Shown: piece by piece, positions 8,226-16,737 of the stretch
Layout: every line of letters starts with the position of its first letter
How positions within the stretch are numbered: the stretch's first letter is position 1
Assembly (NCBI GenBank): GCA_963839725.1
Contig: CAWIWT010000035.1
Location: 335,995 to 399,994 of the forward strand
Origin: Kumtagia sp963839725
Lineage (GTDB): Bacteria; Pseudomonadota; Alphaproteobacteria; Rhizobiales; Rhizobiaceae
Length of the DNA: 64,000 nucleotides
Direction: 5' to 3'
Program-made: the position numbers and the translations under genes
Notes under the pieces: generated by a model
Told to the model about the DNA's origin: nothing
What the model saw: the letters and a program-made list of their open reading frames with translations, nothing else
Databases searched by the model: none

Positions 8226-8387
8226 CCTTACCCTCCCCCATGGGGGAGGGTCGCGCCACAGGCGCGGGGGTGGGGGTAGGTGAGCAACCGTCGTAGTTGG
8301 ACATGGCAGTGCTGTACCCCCACCCCGCCTCGCAAACTTTCGCTGCGCTCAGCTTGCTCGCCGACCCTTCCCACAAGGGGAGGTAAA
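8226..8387. repeat. Palindromic repeat element between hslV and hisB
   Basis: It contains CCTTACCCTCCCCC/GGGGGAGGGTC and, after about 80 bp, GACCCTTCCC/GGGGAGGTAA, plus TACCCCCACCCC opposite GGGGTGGGGGTA. The C-rich core is the same as in the mltA element. It lies between divergent hslV and hisB, upstream of both, so it is not a terminator for either; a mobile repeat is the better reading. Confidence 0.75.
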
Positions 8388-8467
8388 ACGCGCTTCATCG
8401 AAACTTTCATTCGCTGGATCATGCTGTTACAAGGCTCGCGCTTTTCGAGGAACCGCGAGGACCGTTC

Positions 8468-9067
8468 ATGGCCGCCCGCACTGCCGAAGTCACCCGCTCG
8501 ACCAAAGAGACGCGCATCGCCGTCTCGATCAATGTCGATGGCACCGGAAAGTCCGAGATTGCCACCGGGGTCGGCTTCTTCGACCACATGCTCGATCAAT
8601 TGTCGCGCCATTCGCTGATCGATATGAAGGTGCATGCCGAGGGCGACCTGCACATCGATGATCACCACACGATCGAGGATACCGGCATCGCGCTCGGCCA
8701 GGCGCTGTCGAAGGCGCTGGGCGAGCGGCGCGGCATCATGCGCTATGCCTCGATCGATCTTGCCATGGACGAGACGCTGACGCGCGCTTCGGTTGATGTC
8801 TCGGGCAGGCCATATCTCGTCTGGAACGTGCTGTTCTCGGCTCCGAAGATCGGAAGTTTCGAAACAGAACTGGTGCGGGAGTTCTTCCACGCTTTCGCGC
8901 AGAATGCCGGCATAACGCTGCATGTCGCCAATCTCTACGGCGCCAACAACCATCATATCGCCGAAACCTGTTTCAAGGCGGTGGCGCGCGTGCTGCGTTC
9001 GTCGTTCGAACGCGATCCGCGCCAGCCCGATGTGGTTCCGTCCACCAAGGGAAGTCTGAAGGGCTGA
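8468..9067 (+). CDS. hisB: Imidazoleglycerol-phosphate dehydratase
   Basis: A 199-aa single-function HisB, sixth step of histidine synthesis (IGP to imidazole acetol-phosphate). Metal-binding motifs are GFFDHMLDQLSRHS, DDHHTIEDTGI and the second-half LYGANNHHIAETCFKAVARVL. GAGGA lies 6-7 nt before the ATG. It is the first gene of an operon running to hisE and probably coaA: hisB-DUF2628-hisH-DUF1330-hisA-arginase family-hisF-hisE-coaA. Confidence 0.97.
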   Translation: MAARTAEVTRSTKETRIAVSINVDGTGKSEIATGVGFFDHMLDQLSRHSLIDMKVHAEGDLHIDDHHTIEDTGIALGQALSKALGERRGIMRYASIDLAMDETLTRASVDVSGRPYLVWNVLFSAPKIGSFETELVREFFHAFAQNAGITLHVANLYGANNHHIAETCFKAVARVLRSSFERDPRQPDVVPSTKGSLKG

Positions 9068-9070
9068 ACG

Positions 9071-9553
9071 ATGGCAAGCTTCGTTGTCATGGAACCCGCC
9101 GGCAGGATCACCGGCGACGCCCGCCTGGTCAAGGACGGCTTCTCTCTGCTCGGCTTCCTCGTGCCGCCGCTTTGGCTGCTATGGCACGGGCTGGTTGCCG
9201 AGGCGGCGGTTGTCTTCGCCCTGATGTTTGCCATCGCGGCGGGAGCGGAAGCCCTCGGCTTTGGAGCCGTCGGTTCGCTCCTGTCTCTTCTGCTCTCTAT
9301 CTATGTTGGTCTCGAAGGATCGGCCATGCGAATGGCCGGCCTCATTCGCCGAGGTTGGCGCCAGATTGGTATCGTCGATGCTGAAACGCTGGACGAAGCC
9401 GAAATCCGCTATGCGGATGCCGCCGCCGGCTTCCATGACGATCAGAGCGACGACATCGCCGCTGCCGTGTCCGAGAGGGTGACTCATCGGCCCTCATCGG
9501 CTCGTACCACGAGCGGACCGGCACTCGGCCTGCTCAGCTATCCGGGTAGCTGA
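9071..9553 (+). CDS. DUF2628 domain-containing membrane protein
   Basis: A 160-aa protein with two or three hydrophobic segments (LLGFLVPPLWLLWHGLVAEA and FALMFAIAAGAEALGFGAVG). A polar cytoplasmic tail is rich in acidic residues. DUF2628 proteins are small membrane proteins of unknown role, and the gene is a regular partner of hisB-hisH in rhizobia (from memory). It starts 3 nt after the hisB stop and ends 1 nt before hisH. Confidence 0.8.
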   Translation: MASFVVMEPAGRITGDARLVKDGFSLLGFLVPPLWLLWHGLVAEAAVVFALMFAIAAGAEALGFGAVGSLLSLLLSIYVGLEGSAMRMAGLIRRGWRQIGIVDAETLDEAEIRYADAAAGFHDDQSDDIAAAVSERVTHRPSSARTTSGPALGLLSYPGS

Positions 9554-9554
9554 C

Positions 9555-10205
9555 ATGCGGATCGCCATCGTCGACTACGGATCGGGAAACCTCCGCTCCG
9601 CCACCAAAGCATTCGAGCGCGCAGCCCGGGAGGCCGGCATTGCCGCCGAGATCGACCTGACCGCCGACGCCGAGCGCGTCCGCTCAGCCGATCGCATTGT
9701 CCTGCCAGGCGTCGGCGCGTATGCCGCTTGCGCGGCCGGGCTTCGCGCTGTCGACGGCATGTGGGAAGCCGTCCGGGAGGCCGCTGTTGCCAAGGCAAGG
9801 CCCTTCCTGGGCATTTGCGTCGGTATGCAGTTGATGTCGGAGCGTGGGCTGGAAAAGACCGTCACCAATGGCTTCGGTTGGATTGCCGGCGATGTGAAGG
9901 AGATCGAGCCCAACGATCCCAGCCTGAAGGTCCCGCAAATCGGCTGGAATACGATTCACGTGAAACATTCGCATCCGCTGCTTGCAGGAATTCCGACCGG
10001 CGAGGGTGGTCTGCACGCCTATTTCGTGCACTCCTACCATCTTGATTCAAAACATGAGGATGAAGTTCTGGCCGTAACCGACTATGGCGGGCGGGTTACC
10101 GCCATGGTTGGACGCGAAAATCTTGCCGGCACGCAGTTCCATCCTGAAAAAAGCCAGGCGCTCGGCCTGGCCCTCATTACCAACTTCCTGAGGTGGAAGC
10201 CATGA
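9555..10205 (+). CDS. hisH: Imidazole glycerol phosphate synthase, glutaminase subunit HisH
   Basis: A 216-aa class I glutamine amidotransferase that supplies ammonia to HisF. The nucleophile Cys is in FLGICVGMQLM (about residue 85) and the His-Glu pair is in TQFHPEKSQ near the C-terminus. The oxyanion strand PGVGAYAAC is present. The stop codon overlaps the next start (ATGA at 10202-10205). Confidence 0.97.
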   Translation: MRIAIVDYGSGNLRSATKAFERAAREAGIAAEIDLTADAERVRSADRIVLPGVGAYAACAAGLRAVDGMWEAVREAAVAKARPFLGICVGMQLMSERGLEKTVTNGFGWIAGDVKEIEPNDPSLKVPQIGWNTIHVKHSHPLLAGIPTGEGGLHAYFVHSYHLDSKHEDEVLAVTDYGGRVTAMVGRENLAGTQFHPEKSQALGLALITNFLRWKP

Positions 10206-10489
10206 AGAAGGGCTACTGGATGGTGTCGGTGAACATCACCGATCCGGAGAACTACCCGAAATACATAGCTGCCAACAAAGCCGCTTTCGACAAGTACGGA
10301 GCGAAATTTCTGGCAAGAGGCGGACGCTTCGAAAGCCCCGAAGGCCCGACCGGCACGCGCAATGTCATCATCGAATTCGAGAGCTTTGAGCAGGCGCTCG
10401 CGTGCTACCATTCGCCCGAATATCAGGAAGCTTTGAAGCTGCGCCTTGCCTATTCGAATGCCCACGCCGTCATCGTCGAAGGTGCATGA
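10202..10489 (+). CDS. DUF1330 domain-containing protein
   Basis: A 95-aa ferredoxin-like (dimeric alpha-beta barrel) protein of the DUF1330 family: KKGYWMVSVNITDPENYPKY at the start, then ARGGRFESPEG and RNVIIEFESFEQALACYHSP. The function is not known. The start ATG is inside the hisH stop overlap, and it ends 1 nt before the GTG start of hisA, so it is embedded in the his operon. Confidence 0.85.
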   Translation: MKKGYWMVSVNITDPENYPKYIAANKAAFDKYGAKFLARGGRFESPEGPTGTRNVIIEFESFEQALACYHSPEYQEALKLRLAYSNAHAVIVEGA

Positions 10490-10490
10490 C

Positions 10491-11243
10491 GTGATCCTGT
10501 TTCCGGCGATCGACCTCAAGGACGGCGAATGCGTGCGGCTGAAACTTGGCGACATGAGCCAGGCGACCGTCTACAACACCGATCCGGCTGCCCAGGCCCA
10601 AGCCTTCGAGGACCAGGGCTTTGAATGGCTGCACGTCGTCGACCTAGATGGCGCATTCGCCGGTGAAAGCCGCAATGGCGATGCCGTGGAAGCCATCCTC
10701 AAGGCGACGAAAAACCCGGTTCAGCTCGGCGGCGGCATCCGCACTCACGACCATATAGAGGCTTGGCTTAGGAAGGGCTTGGCCCGCGTTATTCTTGGCA
10801 CGGTGGCGGTGCGCGACCCGCAACTGGTGAAGGAAGCCTGCCGGCTTTTTCCAGGACGGATCGCCGTCGGCATCGACGCCAAGGGCGGCAGAGTGGCGGT
10901 CGAGGGCTGGGCGGAAGCGTCGACGCTCGGCGTCATCGAGCTGGCGCGAAAATTCGAGGGCGCGGGTGTCACGGCGATCATATATACCGATATTGATCGC
11001 GATGGCGTTCTGGCAGGCATCAATTGGGATTCGACCATCGCGCTCGCCGATGCCGTGTCCATTCCCGTCATCGCGTCCGGTGGATTGGCCTCGCTCGCCG
11101 ACATCACGCGAATGACCATGCCGGATGCGAGAAAGCTTGAGGGTGCCATTTCCGGCCGTGCGCTCTACGATGGCCGTATCGATCCCGCCGCGGCACTGTC
11201 GATTCTGAAGGCGGCGGTACGCAAACAAGGAAGCCCGCCGTGA
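10491..11243 (+). CDS. hisA: ProFAR isomerase HisA
   Basis: A 250-aa TIM-barrel enzyme, fourth step of histidine synthesis. The catalytic Asp residues are in ILFPAIDLKDGECVRL and IIYTDIDRDGVLAG; the phosphate-binding GGGIRTHDH and ASGGLASLAD are also visible. The start is a GTG at 10491 immediately after the DUF1330 stop, which gives the correct N-terminus; an in-frame ATG upstream would lie within DUF1330. The end overlaps the next gene by 4 nt. Confidence 0.96.
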   Translation: MILFPAIDLKDGECVRLKLGDMSQATVYNTDPAAQAQAFEDQGFEWLHVVDLDGAFAGESRNGDAVEAILKATKNPVQLGGGIRTHDHIEAWLRKGLARVILGTVAVRDPQLVKEACRLFPGRIAVGIDAKGGRVAVEGWAEASTLGVIELARKFEGAGVTAIIYTDIDRDGVLAGINWDSTIALADAVSIPVIASGGLASLADITRMTMPDARKLEGAISGRALYDGRIDPAAALSILKAAVRKQGSPP

Positions 11244-12076
11244 AAATCGCGATCATCCTGGCACCCTACGACAGCGGGCATTATCAGTCCGGCCACGGCC
11301 TCGGGCCCGAAGCCATCATTTCCGCGGGTCTCACCGACGAACTGAGCCTGCACGGCCACGACGTCACTGTCGAAGACATCGGCAAAGTCGGCGACGCACA
11401 GGAGCGCGAGATTTCCACGGGCTTCGCCGTCTGCCAGGCAATTGCCGGGAAAGTGGATGCCAGTCGCGCACAGGGGTGTTTTCCTATCGTGCTTGCCGGC
11501 AATTGTTTGACCACGGTTGGCGCAGTGGCTGGCGAAGCCGCTGACTCGATCATCTGGGCCGACCAGCACGGCGATATCAACACGCCTGAAACATCGACCT
11601 CCGGATTCCTCGACGGTATGGCGCTTGCGACGGTGCTGGGCCTCTGCTGGCGGCAGGCGACGTTCGGCGTCAAAGGCTTCAGGCCGATCAATCCGTCGCG
11701 CTGCATGCTGGTCGATGCACGCGACCTTGATGCGGGCGAGAAGACGGTTCTTGAAACCCTGCCGGTGATCCGCGCACAGACAGGCGATGTGGTGGGCGAG
11801 ATCGGCAAGCTGAAATCCGCGGGCGCCGCGCGCACTCACCTGCATCTCGATCTCGATGTTCACAATCCGCGCACTTTGCATGCAAACCGCTACACCGTCG
11901 CCGGTGGCCCAAGCCCGAAGCAATTGCGCGAAATGGCGAGCGCTGTCGCCCGCTCTATTCCGGTCGTGGGGGTCAGCATCTCTGCCTACGACCCGGCCTT
12001 CGACGCCAGCGGCGATGTACCCCCCGCCGTTGGAAAGCTGCTTGTCGAATTTCTGGCCGCCCTTGAGCGGATTTGA
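11240..12076 (+). CDS. Arginase/ureohydrolase family protein in the his operon
   Basis: A 278-aa protein of the arginase fold. Metal-binding signatures 2 and 3 are present as WADQHGDINTPET and LHLDLDVHNP. The first signature, normally GGDHS with a metal-binding His, reads AGNCLTTVG here, so one classical Mn ligand is missing; Asn-Cys variants exist in some uncharacterised branches (from memory). Substrate unknown: arginase, agmatinase and formimidoylglutamase cannot be separated by motif. It is coupled to hisA by a 4-nt overlap and precedes hisF by 53 nt, so it is expressed with histidine genes. Confidence 0.85.
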   Translation: MKIAIILAPYDSGHYQSGHGLGPEAIISAGLTDELSLHGHDVTVEDIGKVGDAQEREISTGFAVCQAIAGKVDASRAQGCFPIVLAGNCLTTVGAVAGEAADSIIWADQHGDINTPETSTSGFLDGMALATVLGLCWRQATFGVKGFRPINPSRCMLVDARDLDAGEKTVLETLPVIRAQTGDVVGEIGKLKSAGAARTHLHLDLDVHNPRTLHANRYTVAGGPSPKQLREMASAVARSIPVVGVSISAYDPAFDASGDVPPAVGKLLVEFLAALERI

Positions 12077-12129
12077 TAGATTGATCGATGTCCCAGCACC
12101 CCGTTCCGGTATTTTCGCCAGGCTAGTCC

Positions 12130-12924
12130 ATGACCCTCAAATCCCGTGTCATTCCCTGTTTGGACGTCAAGGACGGCCGCGTCGTCAAGGGCGTCAATTT
12201 CGTCGATCTGATTGACGCCGGCGATCCGGTAGAGGCTGCGCGCGCCTATGATGCGGCGGGCGCCGACGAGCTTTGCTTCCTCGATATCACCGCCTCCTCG
12301 GACAACCGCGAAACGATCTTCGATGTCATTGCCCGCACAGCTGAGCAGTGTTTCATGCCGTTGACGGTCGGCGGCGGCGTGCGTCAGGTAGGCGACATCC
12401 GCAAGCTTCTCCTTGCCGGTGCGGACAAGGTGTCGATCAACACGGCGGCCGTGAAAACCCCGGAATTTGTCGCCGAAGCCGCCGACAAGTTCGGCAACCA
12501 GTGCATCGTCGTCGCCATCGACGCCAAGAAGGTGTCGACGTCGGTCGAGGCAGATCGCTGGGAGATATTTACCCATGGCGGACGTCAGCCGACCGGGATC
12601 GACGCGATCGACTTTGCCCGAAAAGTCGTCGATCTCGGCGCCGGCGAAATCCTGCTGACCTCGATGGATCGCGACGGCACGAAGGCCGGCTACGACATCG
12701 CGTTGACGCGTGCGGTCGCCGACGCTGTGAGTGTCCCCCTGATCGCATCGGGCGGCGTCGGCACGCTCGATCACTTGGTTGCAGGCATTCGTGACGGTCA
12801 CGCGACTGCGGTGCTTGCCGCCTCGATCTTCCACTTCGGCACCTATTCGATCGCCGAGGCCAAGGCCCATATGGCGGCGGCGGGCCTCGCGATGCAACTC
12901 GACTCAGGCGCGCAGGCAGCATAA
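12130..12924 (+). CDS. hisF: Imidazole glycerol phosphate synthase, cyclase subunit HisF
   Basis: A 264-aa TIM barrel that forms IGP and AICAR together with HisH. Catalytic Asp residues are visible in SRVIPCLDVKDGRVVKG and LLTSMDRDGTKAGYD; phosphate sites VGGGVRQVGD and ASGGVGTLDH are intact. The length is normal. hisE follows 10 nt later. Confidence 0.97.
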   Translation: MTLKSRVIPCLDVKDGRVVKGVNFVDLIDAGDPVEAARAYDAAGADELCFLDITASSDNRETIFDVIARTAEQCFMPLTVGGGVRQVGDIRKLLLAGADKVSINTAAVKTPEFVAEAADKFGNQCIVVAIDAKKVSTSVEADRWEIFTHGGRQPTGIDAIDFARKVVDLGAGEILLTSMDRDGTKAGYDIALTRAVADAVSVPLIASGGVGTLDHLVAGIRDGHATAVLAASIFHFGTYSIAEAKAHMAAAGLAMQLDSGAQAA

Positions 12925-12934
12925 ACGGCGGCGG

Positions 12935-13261
12935 ATGAGCGGATTTTCTCTCGCCGATCTGGAACAAATCGTCGCCGAGCGCGCTCGCTCCAGCGATGCC
13001 TCCTCTTCATGGACCGCGAAACTGTTTGCCGCCGGCATCGACAAGGCGTCGAAGAAGCTCGGCGAAGAAGCGGTTGAGACCGTGATCGCGGCGGTGCAAG
13101 GCGACCAGCAGGGTCTCGTTTCCGAGAGCGCCGATCTGCTTTACCACCTGCTTGTGGTTCTAAAGATTGCCGGCGTGCCGCTGACAGACGTGATGGCGGA
13201 ACTGGAACGCCGCACCGCGCAGTCGGGTATCGCCGAAAAGGCGTCCCGCGCTAGCAGTTGA
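12935..13261 (+). CDS. hisE: Phosphoribosyl-ATP pyrophosphatase
   Basis: A 108-aa HisE, second step of histidine synthesis, not fused to HisI. The MazG-like metal-binding helices show KKLGEEAVETVIAA and SESADLLYHLLVVL. The start ATG at 12935 is 10 nt downstream of hisF. hisI is not in the window, as usual for rhizobia, where it is often unlinked. Confidence 0.95.
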   Translation: MSGFSLADLEQIVAERARSSDASSSWTAKLFAAGIDKASKKLGEEAVETVIAAVQGDQQGLVSESADLLYHLLVVLKIAGVPLTDVMAELERRTAQSGIAEKASRASS

Positions 13262-13278
13262 GCCACCCGAGAGGTCAC

Positions 13279-14238
13279 ATGGATCAGCTCGCCACGACCG
13301 AAAAATACTCCCCATACCGCTTCTTTTCGGCTGATCGCTGGGCCGAGTTCCGCGCCGACACGCCGCTGACATTGACGGCCGAGGAGGTCGAGCGCCTGCG
13401 TTCGCTGCAGGACCGCGTGGATCTGGACGAGGTCAAGCGCATCTATCTGTCGCTATCGCGGCTGCTTTCGGCCCATGTCGAGTCGAGCCAGCTGCTGTTT
13501 CGCCAACGGCAGGCCTTCTTCAATGTCGGGGATGCGCGCAAGACGCCCTTCATCATCGGCATGGCCGGCTCGGTGGCGGTCGGAAAATCCACGACAGCCC
13601 GCCTGATTAAGGAATTGATGCGCCGCTGGCCGTCGAGCCCGAAAGTCGATCTCATAACCACCGATGGTTTCCTCCAGCCAAATGAGGTGCTGCGCCGCCA
13701 AGGGCTGATGGAGCGGAAGGGCTTTCCGGACAGCTATGACGTAGGCGCGCTGTTGCGCTTCCTGTCGGCAATCAAATCGGGCGAGCCGAACGTTCGCGCG
13801 CCGGTCTATTCGCACCTCAGCTATGACGTGATTCCAGGCGAGTTCGTCACCATCGACCGGCCCGATATTCTGATTTTCGAAGGCTTGAACGTACTGCAGC
13901 CCCGCGATCTGCCGAAGGACGGAAAATACGTGCCGTTCCTGTCGGACTTCTTCGACTTCTCGATCTTCATCGATGCCGAGGAAGAAGTGATCCATCGCTG
14001 GTACATCGAGCGCTTCATGCGGCTACGCGAAACCGCCTTCCTCAACCCGGACTCCTTCTTCCACCGCTATTCGCGGTTGTCGGAAGACGCCGCCCGAGCC
14101 ATCGCCGAAGGCCTGTGGACGAACATCAACCTGAAGAATCTGCGCGAGAACATCCTGCCGACAAGACCCCGCGCCGATCTCATCCTGCGCAAGGGCGGCA
14201 ACCATCTGATCGAGGAAGTCGCGCTCAGGAAGCTGTAG
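13279..14238 (+). CDS. coaA: Type I pantothenate kinase
   Basis: A 319-aa bacterial type I CoaA that phosphorylates pantothenate, first committed step of CoA synthesis. The P-loop is IGMAGSVAVGKSTTARL (about residue 100). VDLITTDGFLQPN, SYDVGALLRFL and the C-terminal NLRENILPTRPRADLIL are typical. The ATG at 13279 follows GAGAGG; an in-frame TTG at 13258 is less likely. It follows hisE by 17 nt, the common hisE-coaA order in rhizobia. Its 3' end overlaps the convergent PAP2 gene by 14 bp. Confidence 0.96.
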   Translation: MDQLATTEKYSPYRFFSADRWAEFRADTPLTLTAEEVERLRSLQDRVDLDEVKRIYLSLSRLLSAHVESSQLLFRQRQAFFNVGDARKTPFIIGMAGSVAVGKSTTARLIKELMRRWPSSPKVDLITTDGFLQPNEVLRRQGLMERKGFPDSYDVGALLRFLSAIKSGEPNVRAPVYSHLSYDVIPGEFVTIDRPDILIFEGLNVLQPRDLPKDGKYVPFLSDFFDFSIFIDAEEEVIHRWYIERFMRLRETAFLNPDSFFHRYSRLSEDAARAIAEGLWTNINLKNLRENILPTRPRADLILRKGGNHLIEEVALRKL

Positions 14239-15334
14239 GAACCGGCACGCCCATCGGACCGCGGGTCGCCGGCCCCATTGGGGTCCGGAGCGAAACCTGT
14301 ATTTTCCTAAGGCTGAAGAAGATCACGCCGGCCACGGCAAGGGCAGCATATCCGTCTATCGCATAGTGCCAGGCGAGATAAACTGAACTCAGGCAAACCA
14401 ATCCCACATAGACCAGAGCGACAATTCCAAACTTGCGGCTCACAGCGTAGGCAAAGAATGCATTTATGCTGATCAGCCCCACATGCACGCTTGGAAATGC
14501 TGAAACACCGCTTCCGAAACCCACCTGCCCGGTCACATATTTGGACCATAGGTAGGCTTGGAAGTTGGCTGCGCTGTGGATTGATTCACGGCTTCCGGCA
14601 AGGAACGCCAGCTGGTCGGCAAATCGAGCGGTGTCGCCCGTGACATAGCCGTAGAATGCGGGCCCGGCGGACAGGAACATTCCCGCCAAAAGATTTCCGA
14701 CAACGATCCACACGAGCATGAACGAGAACACATATCTAACGCGAACATTGCGCGCGCGCGGCGACGTTACGACGAAAAACAACGCACCATAGCAGACGAA
14801 AGACCACAGGACATTGTAGTTGAACTCGACAGCCGCCCGCACGATGTCGGTGCCCCCTACAATTTGGATCAGCCTCCATGGATCGGTACCACCATGAAGC
14901 CAATGATCTATGTCGGCTTGAAGGCGGTCGTGGGGGAAGCCGCCATTCAGAATCGGCAATACGTTCTTGATCGACGTAAATGTTCCAAAAAAGAGTGTCA
15001 TCGCCTGCATGAGACAAAGGCCGGCGACAAAATCCGCAAGCCGTTTTGGCGAGAACACGCGCTTGAACACAAGCTTACGGCGCCGCGGAAATCGATGAAT
15101 AGGCCAGCAAAGATCGAATAGAAAGGCTACAACCGGCATTATGATTCCGAATGAAATAATACCCTTATAGACATAAATTGAATATGCCGCATGATCTATT
15201 GCATCGCACCAAAATAGAAGTCCAATCCCTGCCAGTGCGTAGATGGCAATAAACAAATATATAAGGGCGTCGTCGCGGAAGCGCTTGGCGAGTTCAATTC
15301 GGAAATTGCTGAATGCGTTGCCGAACATGCGCAA
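14225..15334 (-). CDS. PAP2 superfamily membrane phosphatase/transferase
   Basis: A 369-aa multi-pass inner-membrane protein. The PAP2 signature is present as GSGVSAFPSVHVGLISINAF followed by SSVYLAWHYAIDGYA, giving the two catalytic His. The preceding Lys/Arg motif is less clear. This pattern matches the inositol phosphorylceramide synthase-like PAP2 branch (PAP2_3), acting on a lipid phosphate; the substrate is unknown. The region upstream is A+T richer than the neighbours. The gene is convergent with coaA and overlaps it by 14 bp. An alternative start is the Met two codons in (15328). Confidence 0.8.
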   Translation of the reverse strand: MRMFGNAFSNFRIELAKRFRDDALIYLFIAIYALAGIGLLFWCDAIDHAAYSIYVYKGIISFGIIMPVVAFLFDLCWPIHRFPRRRKLVFKRVFSPKRLADFVAGLCLMQAMTLFFGTFTSIKNVLPILNGGFPHDRLQADIDHWLHGGTDPWRLIQIVGGTDIVRAAVEFNYNVLWSFVCYGALFFVVTSPRARNVRVRYVFSFMLVWIVVGNLLAGMFLSAGPAFYGYVTGDTARFADQLAFLAGSRESIHSAANFQAYLWSKYVTGQVGFGSGVSAFPSVHVGLISINAFFAYAVSRKFGIVALVYVGLVCLSSVYLAWHYAIDGYAALAVAGVIFFSLRKIQVSLRTPMGPATRGPMGVPVPTAS

Positions 15335-15389
15335 GCCCTAAGATCAGGATAGATGCAGAATTCCCTACGTCAAAAGGTTGTAGAATCCG

Positions 15390-16013
15390 TTAGGAACGGG
15401 GTGGCACCGTCACCCGCCGCAGCGTGAGATTTATCCGTCCGCCCTTCGACAGCAGGACGGATGTTGCCGGATAGATCCGGTCAACGCCGTGGAAGCATAG
15501 CCGTCCCGCGCCGCCGAGCACGACGACGTCGCCGCTTTCCAACCGAAACGAAACGGTCGGCCCGTCGCGGGTGGTCTGGCCGACACGGAACAGGCAGGCG
15601 TCGCCAAGCGATATCGAAACCACCGGCGCGTTCAGGTCGGCTTCGTCACGGTCCTGGTGCAGGCCCATTTTCGCTGCCTCGGAGTAGAAATTGACGAGGC
15701 AGGCTTCCGGCGGATGCGGATAGCCGGCGACCTCCTTCCATAGCGACAGCAGCGCTTCCGGAATTGGCGGCCACGGCGCGCCGGTCGCCGGATGGGTTGG
15801 CTGGTACCGGTACCCGCGTTCCTTGTCGGTCACCCAGCCGAGGGAGCCGCAATTGGTCATGCGCACGCTCATTTCCTTGCCGGTGCGCGGCACGGCCGGC
15901 GTGTAAAGCGGCGAGGCGCGAACGACGTCGCGGATCGCCTCGACGAGGCCTTTCTGCGCCTCGTGATCGAGATAGCCGGGCATATGCCTGACACCCTTGG
16001 GTAGCACGAGCAT
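15390..16013 (-). CDS. alkB: Alpha-ketoglutarate-dependent dioxygenase AlkB
   Basis: A 207-aa Fe(II)/2-oxoglutarate dioxygenase that repairs 1-methyladenine and 3-methylcytosine by oxidative demethylation. The iron triad is HQDRDE (His-x-Asp) and FHGVDR (His). The 2OG-binding Arg is in GGRINLTLRRV. MTNCGSLGWVTD and YRYQPTHPATGAPWPP are the nucleotide-lid region. GAGGAG lies 5 nt before the ATG at 16013. It appears to be a single gene. Confidence 0.95.
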   Translation of the reverse strand: MLVLPKGVRHMPGYLDHEAQKGLVEAIRDVVRASPLYTPAVPRTGKEMSVRMTNCGSLGWVTDKERGYRYQPTHPATGAPWPPIPEALLSLWKEVAGYPHPPEACLVNFYSEAAKMGLHQDRDEADLNAPVVSISLGDACLFRVGQTTRDGPTVSFRLESGDVVVLGGAGRLCFHGVDRIYPATSVLLSKGGRINLTLRRVTVPPRS

Positions 16014-16030
16014 GGATGCTCCTCAGAATG

Positions 16031-16057
16031 AAACGGCCACGCTGCACACGTGGCCGT
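16031..16057 (-). terminator. Hairpin downstream of the BON-LysM gene
   Basis: A perfect 9-bp stem, ACGGCCACG paired with CGTGGCCGT, has a 7-nt loop and on the minus strand is followed by TTTC. It lies after the BON-LysM gene and before alkB. The T-run is short, so termination would be weak. Confidence 0.45.
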
Positions 16058-16133
16058 CAAATCGTAGCAGAGACTTTTGCGGATGCGCGACCGAAACGAG
16101 CTCCGGCTCGGAAACTGCCTGCCGCTCCGAGAA

Positions 16134-16653
16134 TCAGGCGGTTTCGATATCGGGAATACGCAGCACCTGGCCTGGATAAATCTTGTCCGGGTGCTTCAGC
16201 ATCGGCTTGTTGGCCTCGAAGATGATCGGATTCTTGTCGCCCTTGCCCTTGCCATACTGCTTCTCGGCGATCTTCCAGAGATTATCGCCCTTCTTCACCG
16301 TGTAGAACACCGGCTGCTTGGCAGGCGTTGCGGCGGCAACGAGTTCATTCATATCGGCGCTGTCGAGGTTCAGGTTCGAACTCCGGTGCAACGACCTTCA
16401 ACTCATCCGCCTGGACCTTGGAAACGCCCAGAGTGTTGCCGATGGCAATCACCGCCTTTTCAAACGCCGACTGGTCCTTGACCACGCCCTTCAGCACGAC
16501 GGTGTCACCCTTGACCGCGACGTCGACATTGCCTGTGCCGAGCTTGTTGGAGTCGAGCTCCTTCTTCAGCACTTCGGCCTTCTTGGCGTCATCATCGTCG
16601 TCACCGAAGCCCAGCTTCTTGCCGACGCCCTTCATAAAGTCGAACATGCCCAT
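16134..16653 (-). CDS. BON and LysM domain protein (Kbp/YgaU-like), frameshifted near 16380
   Basis: The first part (from 16653) starts MGMFDFMKGVGKKLGFG and carries a BON domain (VDVAVKGDTVVLKGVVKDQ). The last part carries a LysM domain (FYTVKKGDNLWKIAEKQYG ... HPDKIYPGQVLRIP). The two lie in frames that differ by one base; the switch falls within GAGTTCGAACCTGAACC around 16380, where deletion of one base joins EFE to LNLDSADMNELV. The intact family (about 160-170 aa; E. coli Kbp/YgaU) is a cytoplasmic potassium-binding protein. No ribosome site supports two separate genes. Probably a sequencing error or a recent mutation. Confidence 0.8.
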
Positions 16654-16737
16654 CGTGACGCTCCTTGAAATGTTGGCGATGCGTTGTGAACTTTTGCCTC
16701 GAAAGCCTCGCGAAGAAAAGACCTGCTCGGAGGTGGC

